Origin: Pseudodesulfovibrio sp.
GTDB taxonomy: Bacteria; Desulfobacterota; Desulfovibrionia; Desulfovibrionales; Desulfovibrionaceae
Assembly: GCA_016744135.1 (NCBI GenBank)
Contig: JADGEX010000001.1
Coordinates: forward strand, 2,596,980 to 2,660,979
Length of the DNA: 64,000 nucleotides
Reading direction: 5' to 3'
Positions 56,679 to 64,000 of the stretch are shown one piece after another. Positions within the stretch are counted from its first letter, which is position 1. Every line of letters starts with the position of its first letter. The position numbers were made by a program, and so were the translations under genes. The notes beneath the pieces were generated by a model. The model was given only the letters and a program-made list of their open reading frames with translations, made no database searches and was not told the origin of the DNA.

Positions 56679-59600
56679 TTACTTCATGGCAGCCTGATGC
56701 TTCAAGGCATCGCCGTTTTGCCATTTTTCCACATCTTTCCAGAATTCGCGACTTGGGAAGATCTTCCAGCCATGGCCGAGTTTGAGCGTGACCACACTTT
56801 CTTTTGTGATGATCCCGAGAGTGACGTGCGTGTTGCCGGGATAGCGTTGTAGAATGGTTTTGAGCATATTCAGATGAGAATCCACGGCGCTTTTTTCACC
56901 GATCCAGAGCGGCACGGGCTTGTCTGAACCTTGAACCGCATCCGCCAGGAACATGACCTTGTCGGCTAGAATCTTGGCTGACTTGGGCGCCTCTTCCTGA
57001 CCAGGTTCTTCGCGAATGTCGATCTTGCCCTGAATCATGAGCGGGCGGTCCGCGTCGATAAGCTCGCGTGCGTCCGCATAGACCTTGGGCAACATGGTGA
57101 CTTCGCCGGATGTGGTCAGATCTTCGGCCACGCAGAATGCCATGGGGTCACCGCGCTTGGTAATGAACTGCTTGTAGTCCGGGATAATCACGGCCACGCG
57201 AACTTCTGTTCCGTTGGGAATATTTTTGCAGTCTTCAAGGGTGGAGGTGCGCAATCGAGCCAAGTCCTGACGATAGGCAAGCAGGGGGTGGCCTGACAGG
57301 AAGAAACCGAGCACCTCTTTTTCGAGGGTCAGCTTTTCCTTGTCGTCGAATTCTTCGATATCCGAACAGGTGGGCGAATGAGATGGGGCGTCTTGCCCGC
57401 CACCGCCGAGCATGTCCAACATGTTTAACATGCCGGAATCTTTTTCCTTGGCCTTTTTTTGACCGATGGCAACGGCCTTTTCAAGATCTTCGAGCAGGGC
57501 AGCACGGGAACAGTCGAAACAATCCAATGCGCCGGCTTTGATGAGCGACTCCAAGACTCGCTTGGTCACGCGGCGTAGATTCACCCGCTCGCAGAAGTCG
57601 AAGATATCTTTGAAAGGTCCGCCGTCGTTGCGTTCAACCACGATTTCGTTGATGGCCTCTTCGCCAACGTTTTTGATGGCGGCCATGGCATAGAGAATGT
57701 CGCCTTCAAGTACTGAGAATCGAGCATGCCCCGCGTTGATGTTGGGCTGCTTGACCGTGATCTCCATGTCGCGACATGCATTGATGTACATGATGATTTT
57801 TTCGGTGTTGTTCATTTCCGTGGACATGAGAGCGGCCATGAATTCAACCGGGAAGTGCGCCTTGAGATAGGCGGTGTGATAGGAAATGAGTGCGTAGGCG
57901 GCGGAGTGTGATTTGTTGAAACCGTATGCCGCAAATTTTTCCATGGTGTCGAAAATTTCGTTGGCGATCTTGTCGGGAATTTCATTTTCCCGTGACCCTT
58001 CAAGAAAACGGGAACGCTGTTTGGCCATCTCCTCGGCAATCTTTTTACCCATGGCACGTCGGAGCAGGTCACCTTCACCGAGTGAGTAGTTGGCAACAGT
58101 CATGGCGGTGGCCATAACCTGTTCCTGATATACCATGACGCCGTATGTGGGCTTGAGCGTGTCCTCCAGCGAAGGGTGCGGGTAGGTGACATCAATGTCG
58201 CCGTGTTTACGCATGATGAATTCATCAACCATGCTGACGCCGTGGGAACCGATCATGCCCAGCGGGCCGGGACGATAGAGCGCGAGCATGGCGACGATGT
58301 CTTCGAAGCAGTCAGGGCGTAGCATCCTGAGATATTTACGCATGCCTGATGATTCGACCTGAAAGATGCCGTCCGTGTCACCTTTGGCAAAAATGGCGAA
58401 GGTGTCGGGGTCGTCCAAATGCAGGGTGTCGAGGTCAGGCGCGTTTTTGCCCTGTTCGCGGATGATGTCCAGACAATCCTCGATAACAGTCATGGTGCGC
58501 AGGCCCAGAAAGTCGAACTTGATCAGGCCGACTTTTTCGACTTTTTTCATGTCGAACTGGGTCACGATTTCACCCTTCTTCCCTTTGTAGAGAGGAAGGT
58601 ATTCGACCATGGGTTTGTCCGAGATAACCACGCCCGCTGCATGAGTGGAGGCGTGTCGACATAACCCTTCGAGACGGGTGGAAATATCTATGAGCTTTGC
58701 GATTTTTGGGTCGGTGGCAACCATGTCGTCCAATTCCAACACAGCCTTGACCGCATTGGGGACGTTGATTTTGGCTTTTTCTACGCCGAGCAGTTTGGCC
58801 ATGAGGGCGGGGTCGTCCGGGATGAGTTTGGCGATACGGTCTGTTTCGCCGAAGGTCATGCCGAGTGCGCGACCAACGTCTTTAATAACCGCCTTGGTTT
58901 TCATGGTGCCGAAGGTAGTGATCTGCGCCACACGATCATGGCCGTACTTCTCGGCGCAGTATTTGACGACTTCGAGACGGCGGCGTTCGCAGAAGTCAAC
59001 GTCGATATCAGGCATGGATACACGTTCCACGTTCAGGAAACGCTCGAACAGCAGATCATACGGGAGGGGGTCGAGGTTGGTTATCTTGAGAGACCACGCC
59101 ACGATTGAACCGGCTGCAGAACCACGACCGGGGCCGACTGGGATGCGATTGTCCTTGGCCCAGTTGATGAAGTCCTGCACGATAAGGAAGTAGGCCGGGA
59201 ATCCCATTTCAACGATAACGCCGAGCTCGTAGTCCAGCCGATCCCAGTACCGTTTTTCGTCTACTTCATAGGTAATGGTATCCAATCGCCGTTTGAGACC
59301 TTCGCGGCAGAGCTTGTCGAATTCCTCGTCCATGTCCGATACACCTTCGGACAGTTCGTATTCAGGGAAATAGTAGTTACCCAACTCGATTTCGAGGTTG
59401 CACTGCTCGGCAATGCGCTGGGTGTTGAGGATGGCCTCGGGTACATGGGCGAATGCCTTTTCCATTTCTTCAGGCGTTTTGAAATACAATTCCTGTGTGT
59501 CCATCTTGAACCGCTTTTCTGCGTCCACAGTGGTCTGTGTCTGGATGCAGAGCAGGGTGTCATGCGCTTCGTAGTCCTCGGCTGTCAGGTAATGGCAGTC

Positions 59601-60221
59601 GTTGGTCGCGACCATGGGCAGACCAGTCTTTTCCGCGCATTTGATGAGCAATTCATTGAGTCGGGTCTGCTTGCCTATACCGTTGTCCTGCAATTCAAGA
59701 TAGAAGTTGCCGGGGAAGATGGACTCATAGGTCTTTGCCATCTCCACGCCTTCTTCCAGACCTTCGTTCATGAGTTTGCGCGGTATTTCACCTGCCAGAC
59801 AAGCGGACAGGGCGATGAGTCCTTCGGAGTGTTTTTTGAGCAAATTTTTGGAGACGCGTGGTTTGTAGTAGAACCCTTCCAGGTAGCCAGTTGTTACCAA
59901 TTTGGTCAGGTTCTGGTACCCTTTGCGGTTCTTAGCGAGTAGCACCAAATGGTAGCCGCCTCCTTTTTCCTTACGCTTGTGTGCGTCCTCATCGTCTATG
60001 TCACCGGGAGCCACATAGACTTCGCAGCCGATAATGGGCTTGATGCCCATCTCCATGGCTGCCATGTAAAAGGTCGCGGCTCCGAACATGGATCCGTGGT
60101 CGGTGATAGCCACGGCAGGCATGCCGAGGTCTTTGGATCGCGAAAGCAGATCCTTGATGCGGATTGCGCCGTCCAAGAGGCTGTACTCTGTATGGACGTG
60201 AAGATGAACGAATTCGGCCAC
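56679..60221 (-). CDS. dnaE: DNA polymerase III alpha subunit
   Basis: This 1180-residue replicative polymerase begins with a GTG at 60221 preceded by GGGAG. The PHP domain is intact (FVHLHVHTEYSLLDGAIRI at about 4-22, then TDHGSMFG). The polymerase active site contains FERFLNVERVSMPDIDVDFCERRR (positions about 387-410), with the catalytic aspartates. Helix-hairpin-helix and OB-fold domains follow (EVRVAVIIPDYKQFITKRGDPM). The C-terminal region is of the DnaE1 type. It stands alone, divergent from the EAL gene. Confidence 0.98.
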   Translation of the reverse strand: MAEFVHLHVHTEYSLLDGAIRIKDLLSRSKDLGMPAVAITDHGSMFGAATFYMAAMEMGIKPIIGCEVYVAPGDIDDEDAHKRKEKGGGYHLVLLAKNRKGYQNLTKLVTTGYLEGFYYKPRVSKNLLKKHSEGLIALSACLAGEIPRKLMNEGLEEGVEMAKTYESIFPGNFYLELQDNGIGKQTRLNELLIKCAEKTGLPMVATNDCHYLTAEDYEAHDTLLCIQTQTTVDAEKRFKMDTQELYFKTPEEMEKAFAHVPEAILNTQRIAEQCNLEIELGNYYFPEYELSEGVSDMDEEFDKLCREGLKRRLDTITYEVDEKRYWDRLDYELGVIVEMGFPAYFLIVQDFINWAKDNRIPVGPGRGSAAGSIVAWSLKITNLDPLPYDLLFERFLNVERVSMPDIDVDFCERRRLEVVKYCAEKYGHDRVAQITTFGTMKTKAVIKDVGRALGMTFGETDRIAKLIPDDPALMAKLLGVEKAKINVPNAVKAVLELDDMVATDPKIAKLIDISTRLEGLCRHASTHAAGVVISDKPMVEYLPLYKGKKGEIVTQFDMKKVEKVGLIKFDFLGLRTMTVIEDCLDIIREQGKNAPDLDTLHLDDPDTFAIFAKGDTDGIFQVESSGMRKYLRMLRPDCFEDIVAMLALYRPGPLGMIGSHGVSMVDEFIMRKHGDIDVTYPHPSLEDTLKPTYGVMVYQEQVMATAMTVANYSLGEGDLLRRAMGKKIAEEMAKQRSRFLEGSRENEIPDKIANEIFDTMEKFAAYGFNKSHSAAYALISYHTAYLKAHFPVEFMAALMSTEMNNTEKIIMYINACRDMEITVKQPNINAGHARFSVLEGDILYAMAAIKNVGEEAINEIVVERNDGGPFKDIFDFCERVNLRRVTKRVLESLIKAGALDCFDCSRAALLEDLEKAVAIGQKKAKEKDSGMLNMLDMLGGGGQDAPSHSPTCSDIEEFDDKEKLTLEKEVLGFFLSGHPLLAYRQDLARLRTSTLEDCKNIPNGTEVRVAVIIPDYKQFITKRGDPMAFCVAEDLTTSGEVTMLPKVYADARELIDADRPLMIQGKIDIREEPGQEEAPKSAKILADKVMFLADAVQGSDKPVPLWIGEKSAVDSHLNMLKTILQRYPGNTHVTLGIITKESVVTLKLGHGWKIFPSREFWKDVEKWQNGDALKHQAAMK

Positions 60222-60464
60222 GGTGCTCCCTGTGGAAATGCGGTTTACTCAAGACCCCAAGGTATACTGGATTCCTTGCGGCTTTGGAAGAAGTGAACCG
60301 GTGATAGTTCATATTTTTGGTAACCGCTTGAAGTTGAATGTGATCCGGGAGTGTGTATTTGTGTTGTTAATCTTTATAGAGTGTTGACCGCGCAGGTCCC
60401 TGAAGGTACGTTCTCGTTTTGCGTTTAAGTAACTATTGTCAAAAAGGTTGAAAGGAGCGAGTGC

Positions 60465-61700
60465 GTGGTGGAAAATATTTGTCCTCCTGTTGACGAGGAG
60501 GGGGTTCGAACAATCCTTGAATCCAAACGAGTAAATACGAATTTTCAGCCAGTTGTAGCTATCGCTTCCAAATCTATTATTGGTTTTGAGGCCTTTTCGC
60601 GTGTGACGGGCGATGATCGCTCTATTGATACCCGGATGTTGTTTCACAAGGATTTAAGCCCGGAACTTATGGTGGGCGTGGATCGGATGTGTCGTCGTAT
60701 GGCACTTGAGAAGTTCAAGCCGATTCATGACGCCCATAAGAAACTGCTTCTTGGCCTTAACGTTAATGTGGAGATCTTTCCGCATATCGATCCGAATAAC
60801 CTGACGTTGCCACGGCTGATTAAGGAGGCCGGGATTAATCCCGGTAATATTGTCCTTGAAGTTATGGATTTCGCGCCTGATAGGGATTTGGTGGCATACT
60901 ATTGCGAGCTTGTGCAGGGGTTGGGGTGTAAGTTTTGTCTGGATGGATGTGCTGTGGATGATTCGTTTAATTACGCCATTACCAAGATTAATCCTGATTT
61001 TATTAAGTTGGACAGGTCCTTTTTTGGCGAGGCCGAACAAACTGATTACTCGGCAAAAGCCCTGGATGCATTGCTTTCTGTCGCAGGTCATGTAGGAGCA
61101 TCGGTCATTGGCCGGGGGGTTGAAAGTGAATCTGAGTCTATTCGATTGCTTTTGGCCGGGGTCGATTTGCAGCAGGGTTATTACTATACAAGAAGCGAAG
61201 AGAGTCGCCCTGGAGATCCTGCCGGAAAATTCATGGAAAAGATTGTTGAGACTCATGACAAGTATTTTAAGGTGAAGAACAAGCTCGTCCTTCATAAAAA
61301 GCAACGGTTTGTTGAGGCTTTTAAAGACGTTTCTGCAATTTGTACCAAGCTTTCCAATATGTCGGAAGAATGGTTTGAGGATGGATGCAAGCGTTTGGTT
61401 CGTAAGGTTGAAGAGGTTATTTCCATCTTCGTGCTTGATGACCGGGGACGGCAGATAACCCGACGTATCTCAGCAGGAACTGTGCAACCGCCGCACCATC
61501 CTGATGCGATTATGGAAACAGGTACGGATCATTCCGTGGAAGATTATGTCCTTTATCTTGATATCGGCTATGAAAAGTTCGTTACTCCTCCGTTTGTCTC
61601 CCCGTTTACCGGAAAGCGATCGTGTTTGATCAGCAGGCCATTTTTTAATGTGCAAGGTTCTCGGTATATGGTTTGTGTGGAACTGCCTCACCCTGGCTAG
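60465..61700 (+). CDS. Degenerate EAL-domain protein
   Basis: In this 411-residue protein, residues about 15-255 follow the EAL fold, but catalytic motifs are eroded: the EAL motif reads EAF, the ExT(E) motif reads LEVMDF, the DDFG motif reads LDGCAVDD, and AEGVE reads GRGVES. The IKLDRSF segment is kept. It probably no longer cleaves c-di-GMP and may bind it or act by protein contact. The C-terminal part (about 265-411) is a separate, unrecognised domain resembling a sensor fold. The start is a GTG at 60465 with AAGGAG 7 nt before it. Confidence 0.85.
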   Translation: MVENICPPVDEEGVRTILESKRVNTNFQPVVAIASKSIIGFEAFSRVTGDDRSIDTRMLFHKDLSPELMVGVDRMCRRMALEKFKPIHDAHKKLLLGLNVNVEIFPHIDPNNLTLPRLIKEAGINPGNIVLEVMDFAPDRDLVAYYCELVQGLGCKFCLDGCAVDDSFNYAITKINPDFIKLDRSFFGEAEQTDYSAKALDALLSVAGHVGASVIGRGVESESESIRLLLAGVDLQQGYYYTRSEESRPGDPAGKFMEKIVETHDKYFKVKNKLVLHKKQRFVEAFKDVSAICTKLSNMSEEWFEDGCKRLVRKVEEVISIFVLDDRGRQITRRISAGTVQPPHHPDAIMETGTDHSVEDYVLYLDIGYEKFVTPPFVSPFTGKRSCLISRPFFNVQGSRYMVCVELPHPG

Positions 61701-61762
61701 TTGACATTCCCCGGTGAAAGCGGTCCATTGTCAATGATCGAAACGTCCAGCCGGGAGCCTTT

Positions 61763-63010
61763 GTGGAATCCTTCACCGACCTATCCGCCTATCTTTGGCA
61801 CCGTCTGCCACTGATCTTGCTTTTTGTTTGTGGTTATTTTGTCTATCAGCTTATGGCTGCAGCCCGAATTACGGACAGTTTTGTATCCTGGTCTTTGAAG
61901 AAGAGCCGGGGCCATGCGTCCTTTTTGATCCTGTATATCATTGCCGCATCCGCGGCCCTGTCTTCTTTTATTCCCAATACTATCACAGTGCTCACTTTGA
62001 TTCCGGTGCTTAAGAAGCTGGACAAGGATTTTGCAGAGCAGGGCGCCACAGGAATGACCACGGTACTTATGTGTGCGGTAATCTATGGTGCGGCCATCGG
62101 TGGCATGGGGTCCATGATTGGCTCACCTGCCAACGCCGTGCTGTTTGCTGCGCTGGATGTCTTTGAAATCGCTGGTCGTGAACAGATCACGTTTTTTAAC
62201 TGGTTTCTTTGGTCAATACCGTTGGTGGTCGTTTTCGTGCTCGCCGCTTGGGGAGTGGCCGCAGGGTTGGGGTTGCCTGCAGCGGCGCGAGGTGTGACGG
62301 TACAAGTGGATGGTTTGGCTGACGGAAGAAGCGTTGGGAAACGTCAACAGTATGGCGTACGATTGTTCTGGTTTTATATTCTTTATTGGATGGCAGAAGC
62401 TGTGCTTCGGCAGCAGTTGGACGGATTTGCAAATCTGTCACCGTTGGTCAGCCTTGGGTTTGCCGGAGTTTTTCTTTATTTGCTCTTTGTGCGAGATGCA
62501 CCGGAGTCTTTTGTGGGCAAGGGGCCATTGCTTTGTCCATCTGATTTGGTCAAGTCTATTCCTCGTCGAGGGTTGTTGTTTATCCTCGCGCTAGGTGTGC
62601 TTTTTGGAGTGGTGCATTGGTTCAAGTTGGATGAACGGGCTGTGGTTCTCGCTGGAGAAATGCTGCAAGGCGATATGACTCCCACGCTTTTGTTTTTTCT
62701 GACTATCCTTTCGGTAATTTTCTTGACCGAAGTTCTGTCCAATACGGCGGTTGTTGCTGCATTCTTTACCATTGCCTTTTACGCAGCTCAGGGCCACGGC
62801 ATGGATCCTTTGTATTTGATGATGGGAGTGGGGGTAGCATCAACATGTGCCTTCATGACACCAATTGCCACGACATCTAATGCTTTGGCCTATGGTGAAA
62901 TGAAGGGGGCTTCTCTGTCGTTAATGCTTGGCCTTGGGTGTGTGCTTAACATCATCGGAGCGGTGCTTATGACGGGGTGGTTGAGTTGGGTGTTACCGCT
63001 TGTGTATTAA
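61763..63010 (+). CDS. DASS/SLC13-type anion transporter
   Basis: This 415-residue membrane protein has about eleven helices in two inverted halves. The two re-entrant signature motifs are SSFIPNTITVLTLIPVL (about 67-83) and LTEVLSNTAVVAAFF (about 319-333), the SNT-type anion- and Na+-binding elements of the divalent-anion:Na+ symporter superfamily. Sulfate, dicarboxylates or related anions are possible substrates; none can be chosen. It starts at a GTG and ends in a strong terminator. Confidence 0.88.
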   Translation: MESFTDLSAYLWHRLPLILLFVCGYFVYQLMAAARITDSFVSWSLKKSRGHASFLILYIIAASAALSSFIPNTITVLTLIPVLKKLDKDFAEQGATGMTTVLMCAVIYGAAIGGMGSMIGSPANAVLFAALDVFEIAGREQITFFNWFLWSIPLVVVFVLAAWGVAAGLGLPAAARGVTVQVDGLADGRSVGKRQQYGVRLFWFYILYWMAEAVLRQQLDGFANLSPLVSLGFAGVFLYLLFVRDAPESFVGKGPLLCPSDLVKSIPRRGLLFILALGVLFGVVHWFKLDERAVVLAGEMLQGDMTPTLLFFLTILSVIFLTEVLSNTAVVAAFFTIAFYAAQGHGMDPLYLMMGVGVASTCAFMTPIATTSNALAYGEMKGASLSLMLGLGCVLNIIGAVLMTGWLSWVLPLVY

Positions 63011-63014
63011 AAAT

Positions 63015-63046
63015 AAGGCCCGCAACGAGTGTTGTGGGCCTTTTGT
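63015..63046 (+). terminator. Terminator of the anion transporter gene
   Basis: AAGGCCCGCAAC (63015-63026) pairs with GTTGTGGGCCTT (63031-63042) with one G-U, followed by TTTTG. It lies 4 nt after the stop at 63010 and could also serve the convergent gene at 63065. Confidence 0.88.
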
Positions 63047-63064
63047 TTGGTCGAGAGCGTTGTC

Positions 63065-63505
63065 TTATTGAGCGAATATCTTCTTTATGTCCTTGATGTA
63101 TGAGAAAGTGCGAAGCTTCCAATTCTGCCCGGTTGGGTTATAGTAGTATATATCAAAAGTCTTTGGCATGTTTTTGAACAGAAGAATGTACCGCAGTTTT
63201 ATGACGGATTTTCCGGCGGTCTGTTTGAGAATCTTTTCATATCCATACGGCTTGCCGCTCTTTTTATACGCGCTGTATATTTCAAATTTGAGTTTGTCCA
63301 AGGCATCGTTGCGGTTGTTGCCAAGCAATTCCTTGAAGGCCTCGTCGAGCTTTCCCTGAACCATAAGGTCGAGAAATCGTTCGGCATGAGCCTCAGGTCC
63401 AGACTGCTTCCAGCCGGACGGGGCTTGTATTTCCGAGGCAATGGCCGGGGCTGATGTACAGATAATGAGTGAAAGACAGACTGCTATGAAGAATGAAGCT
63501 CGCAT
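63065..63505 (-). CDS. Small exported protein, unknown
   Basis: This 146-residue protein from ATG 63505 has AAAGGAG upstream, a signal peptide (about 1-23, cleavage near AIASE), and a mixed alpha/beta mature domain with EAHAERFLDLMVQGKLDEAFKELLGN and VIKLRYILLFKNMPKTFDIYYY (positions about 35-125). The pattern of a helical pair followed by beta strands recalls NTF2-like or DUF3887-type periplasmic proteins, but no firm family assignment is possible. Single-gene unit. Confidence 0.75.
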   Translation of the reverse strand: MRASFFIAVCLSLIICTSAPAIASEIQAPSGWKQSGPEAHAERFLDLMVQGKLDEAFKELLGNNRNDALDKLKFEIYSAYKKSGKPYGYEKILKQTAGKSVIKLRYILLFKNMPKTFDIYYYNPTGQNWKLRTFSYIKDIKKIFAQ

Positions 63506-63712
63506 GAAATCTCCTTTATGGGCTGTGTAACCACACAAATAGCAGAGTTTGGGGTTGTGTGCGAGTGCGATTCTAGGCCGGCGGGAGGAGTGCATTATAT
63601 ATAAGTAATGGGTGTATGAACAAACGGCGGCGGAAGGTTCGTTTTGTTCGTAAATAATACACTGTTAAATCAGTATGTTAAAAATTATGTTCGCTTTTAT
63701 TTAAAATAGCGC

Positions 63713-63741
63713 TTGACCTGTCTTGGCGATTCCCATAGAAC
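63713..63741 (+). promoter_or_regulatory. rRNA operon promoter, upstream copy
   Basis: A -35 TTGACC (63713-63718) and -10 TAGAAC (63736-63741) are separated by 17 nt, and an AT-rich stretch that could act as an UP element lies directly upstream (63660-63710). Confidence 0.6.
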
Positions 63742-63852
63742 CTCTTTCGCCGCACGGGAAAGCCCACTTGGACAGCACCGGCGGCTTGTTCTTTCTTAAA
63801 CATAATGAATGGTTAACGCCGAAAGCGACTTGAAAAAAGTTTCAAAAAGGTG

Positions 63853-63881
63853 TTGACGGGAGCTTCTCGAAAGTCTAGTTT
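63853..63881 (+). promoter_or_regulatory. rRNA operon promoter, downstream copy
   Basis: A -35 TTGACG (63853-63858) and -10 TAGTTT (63876-63881) are separated by 17 nt. It is the second of two tandem promoters, a typical rRNA arrangement. Confidence 0.6.
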
Positions 63882-63927
63882 CCCCTTCCTGCCTGACGGC
63901 GGGAACGTTCTTTGAGAAAAGACAAAA

Positions 63928-63939
63928 TGGTCTTTGACA
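63928..63939 (+). promoter_or_regulatory. boxA antitermination site of the rRNA leader
   Basis: TGGTCTTTGACA closely matches the bacterial rRNA boxA consensus TGCTCTTTAACA and is followed by ATTAAATAG, as in many 16S leaders. It would bind the NusB-S10 antitermination complex. Confidence 0.75.
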
Positions 63940-64000
63940 ATTAAATAGCGAGTTGAGCAAATAAGATCACGATAATCACAGCCCGTTTAATTACGAGTAA

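Larger units (their letters stand above)
63506..64000. other. 495-bp right-edge region: rRNA operon leader, no protein gene
   Basis: No coding frame is plausible here. The plus strand contains two consensus-like promoters and a boxA site in the order expected upstream of a 16S rRNA gene, whose 5' end would lie just beyond the window. Confidence 0.75.

Overview
The window looks like chromosome of a flagellated, Gram-negative sulfate reducer of the Desulfovibrionaceae (Desulfovibrio/Pseudodesulfovibrio type). This is inferred from gene content and order: motA followed by two MotB-like genes and fliL-N-O-P-Q, a fused ADP-forming acyl-CoA synthetase beside a DRTGG/P-loop protein, cupin-type HTH regulators paired with AMP-forming acyl-CoA ligases, and a CxxCH haem motif in an exported protein. 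No phage, transposase or CRISPR array is visible. Nearly all the sequence reads as ordinary, densely packed core genome.

Left part (1-10.6 kb): the N-terminal part of an ABC transporter ATPase runs off the left edge behind a TPR protein. Two modules follow, each an XRE-cupin regulator followed by an acyl-CoA ligase, with an array of perfect hairpins between them. Next come a perfect 48-nt palindromic terminator, an rlmH/phosphoesterase/small-protein operon and a Lon-type protease. 10.6-16.5 kb: five consecutive minus-strand genes for exported proteins of mostly unknown role. They include two proteins sharing a C-terminal peptidoglycan-binding-like domain, a TolB-like protein with a CxxCH motif, and two small Gly-rich exported proteins. 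This is the best candidate here for an undescribed envelope system. 16.6-22.4 kb: flagellar export and motor operon (fliQ, P, O, N, L, two MotB, motA) headed by a YggS-family gene.

22.4-43.1 kb is mainly housekeeping: a Tat-exported HD-domain protein, topA, rsmG, a methyltransferase with a divergent MarR regulator, cysS, fused ispDF, the RNase P RNA gene, a zinc-ribbon coiled-coil protein, a Nif3-family protein preceded by an overlooked 48-aa gene, a CAU-anticodon tRNA, MATE and EamA transporters with an AraC regulator, the ADP-forming synthetase/DRTGG pair, and rnc. 43.2-53.9 kb returns to motility: flagellin with a clear sigma-54 promoter, a 1.27-kb gap holding structured elements, flgE, flgD, fliK, two glycosyltransferases and a diguanylate cyclase. 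53.9-63.5 kb holds dtd, a small membrane protein, queD, a MazG-like pyrophosphohydrolase, a patatin lipoprotein, dnaE, a degenerate EAL protein, a DASS-type transporter and a small exported protein. The right end is the leader of an rRNA operon, with tandem promoters and a boxA, whose 16S gene should start just beyond the window.

Common threads are motility (motor, export apparatus, hook, filament), c-di-GMP signalling (GGDEF with an I-site; degenerate EAL), envelope proteins, and translation/RNA maintenance. Start codons were moved inward from the longest open frame wherever a Shine-Dalgarno sequence or family length supported it.
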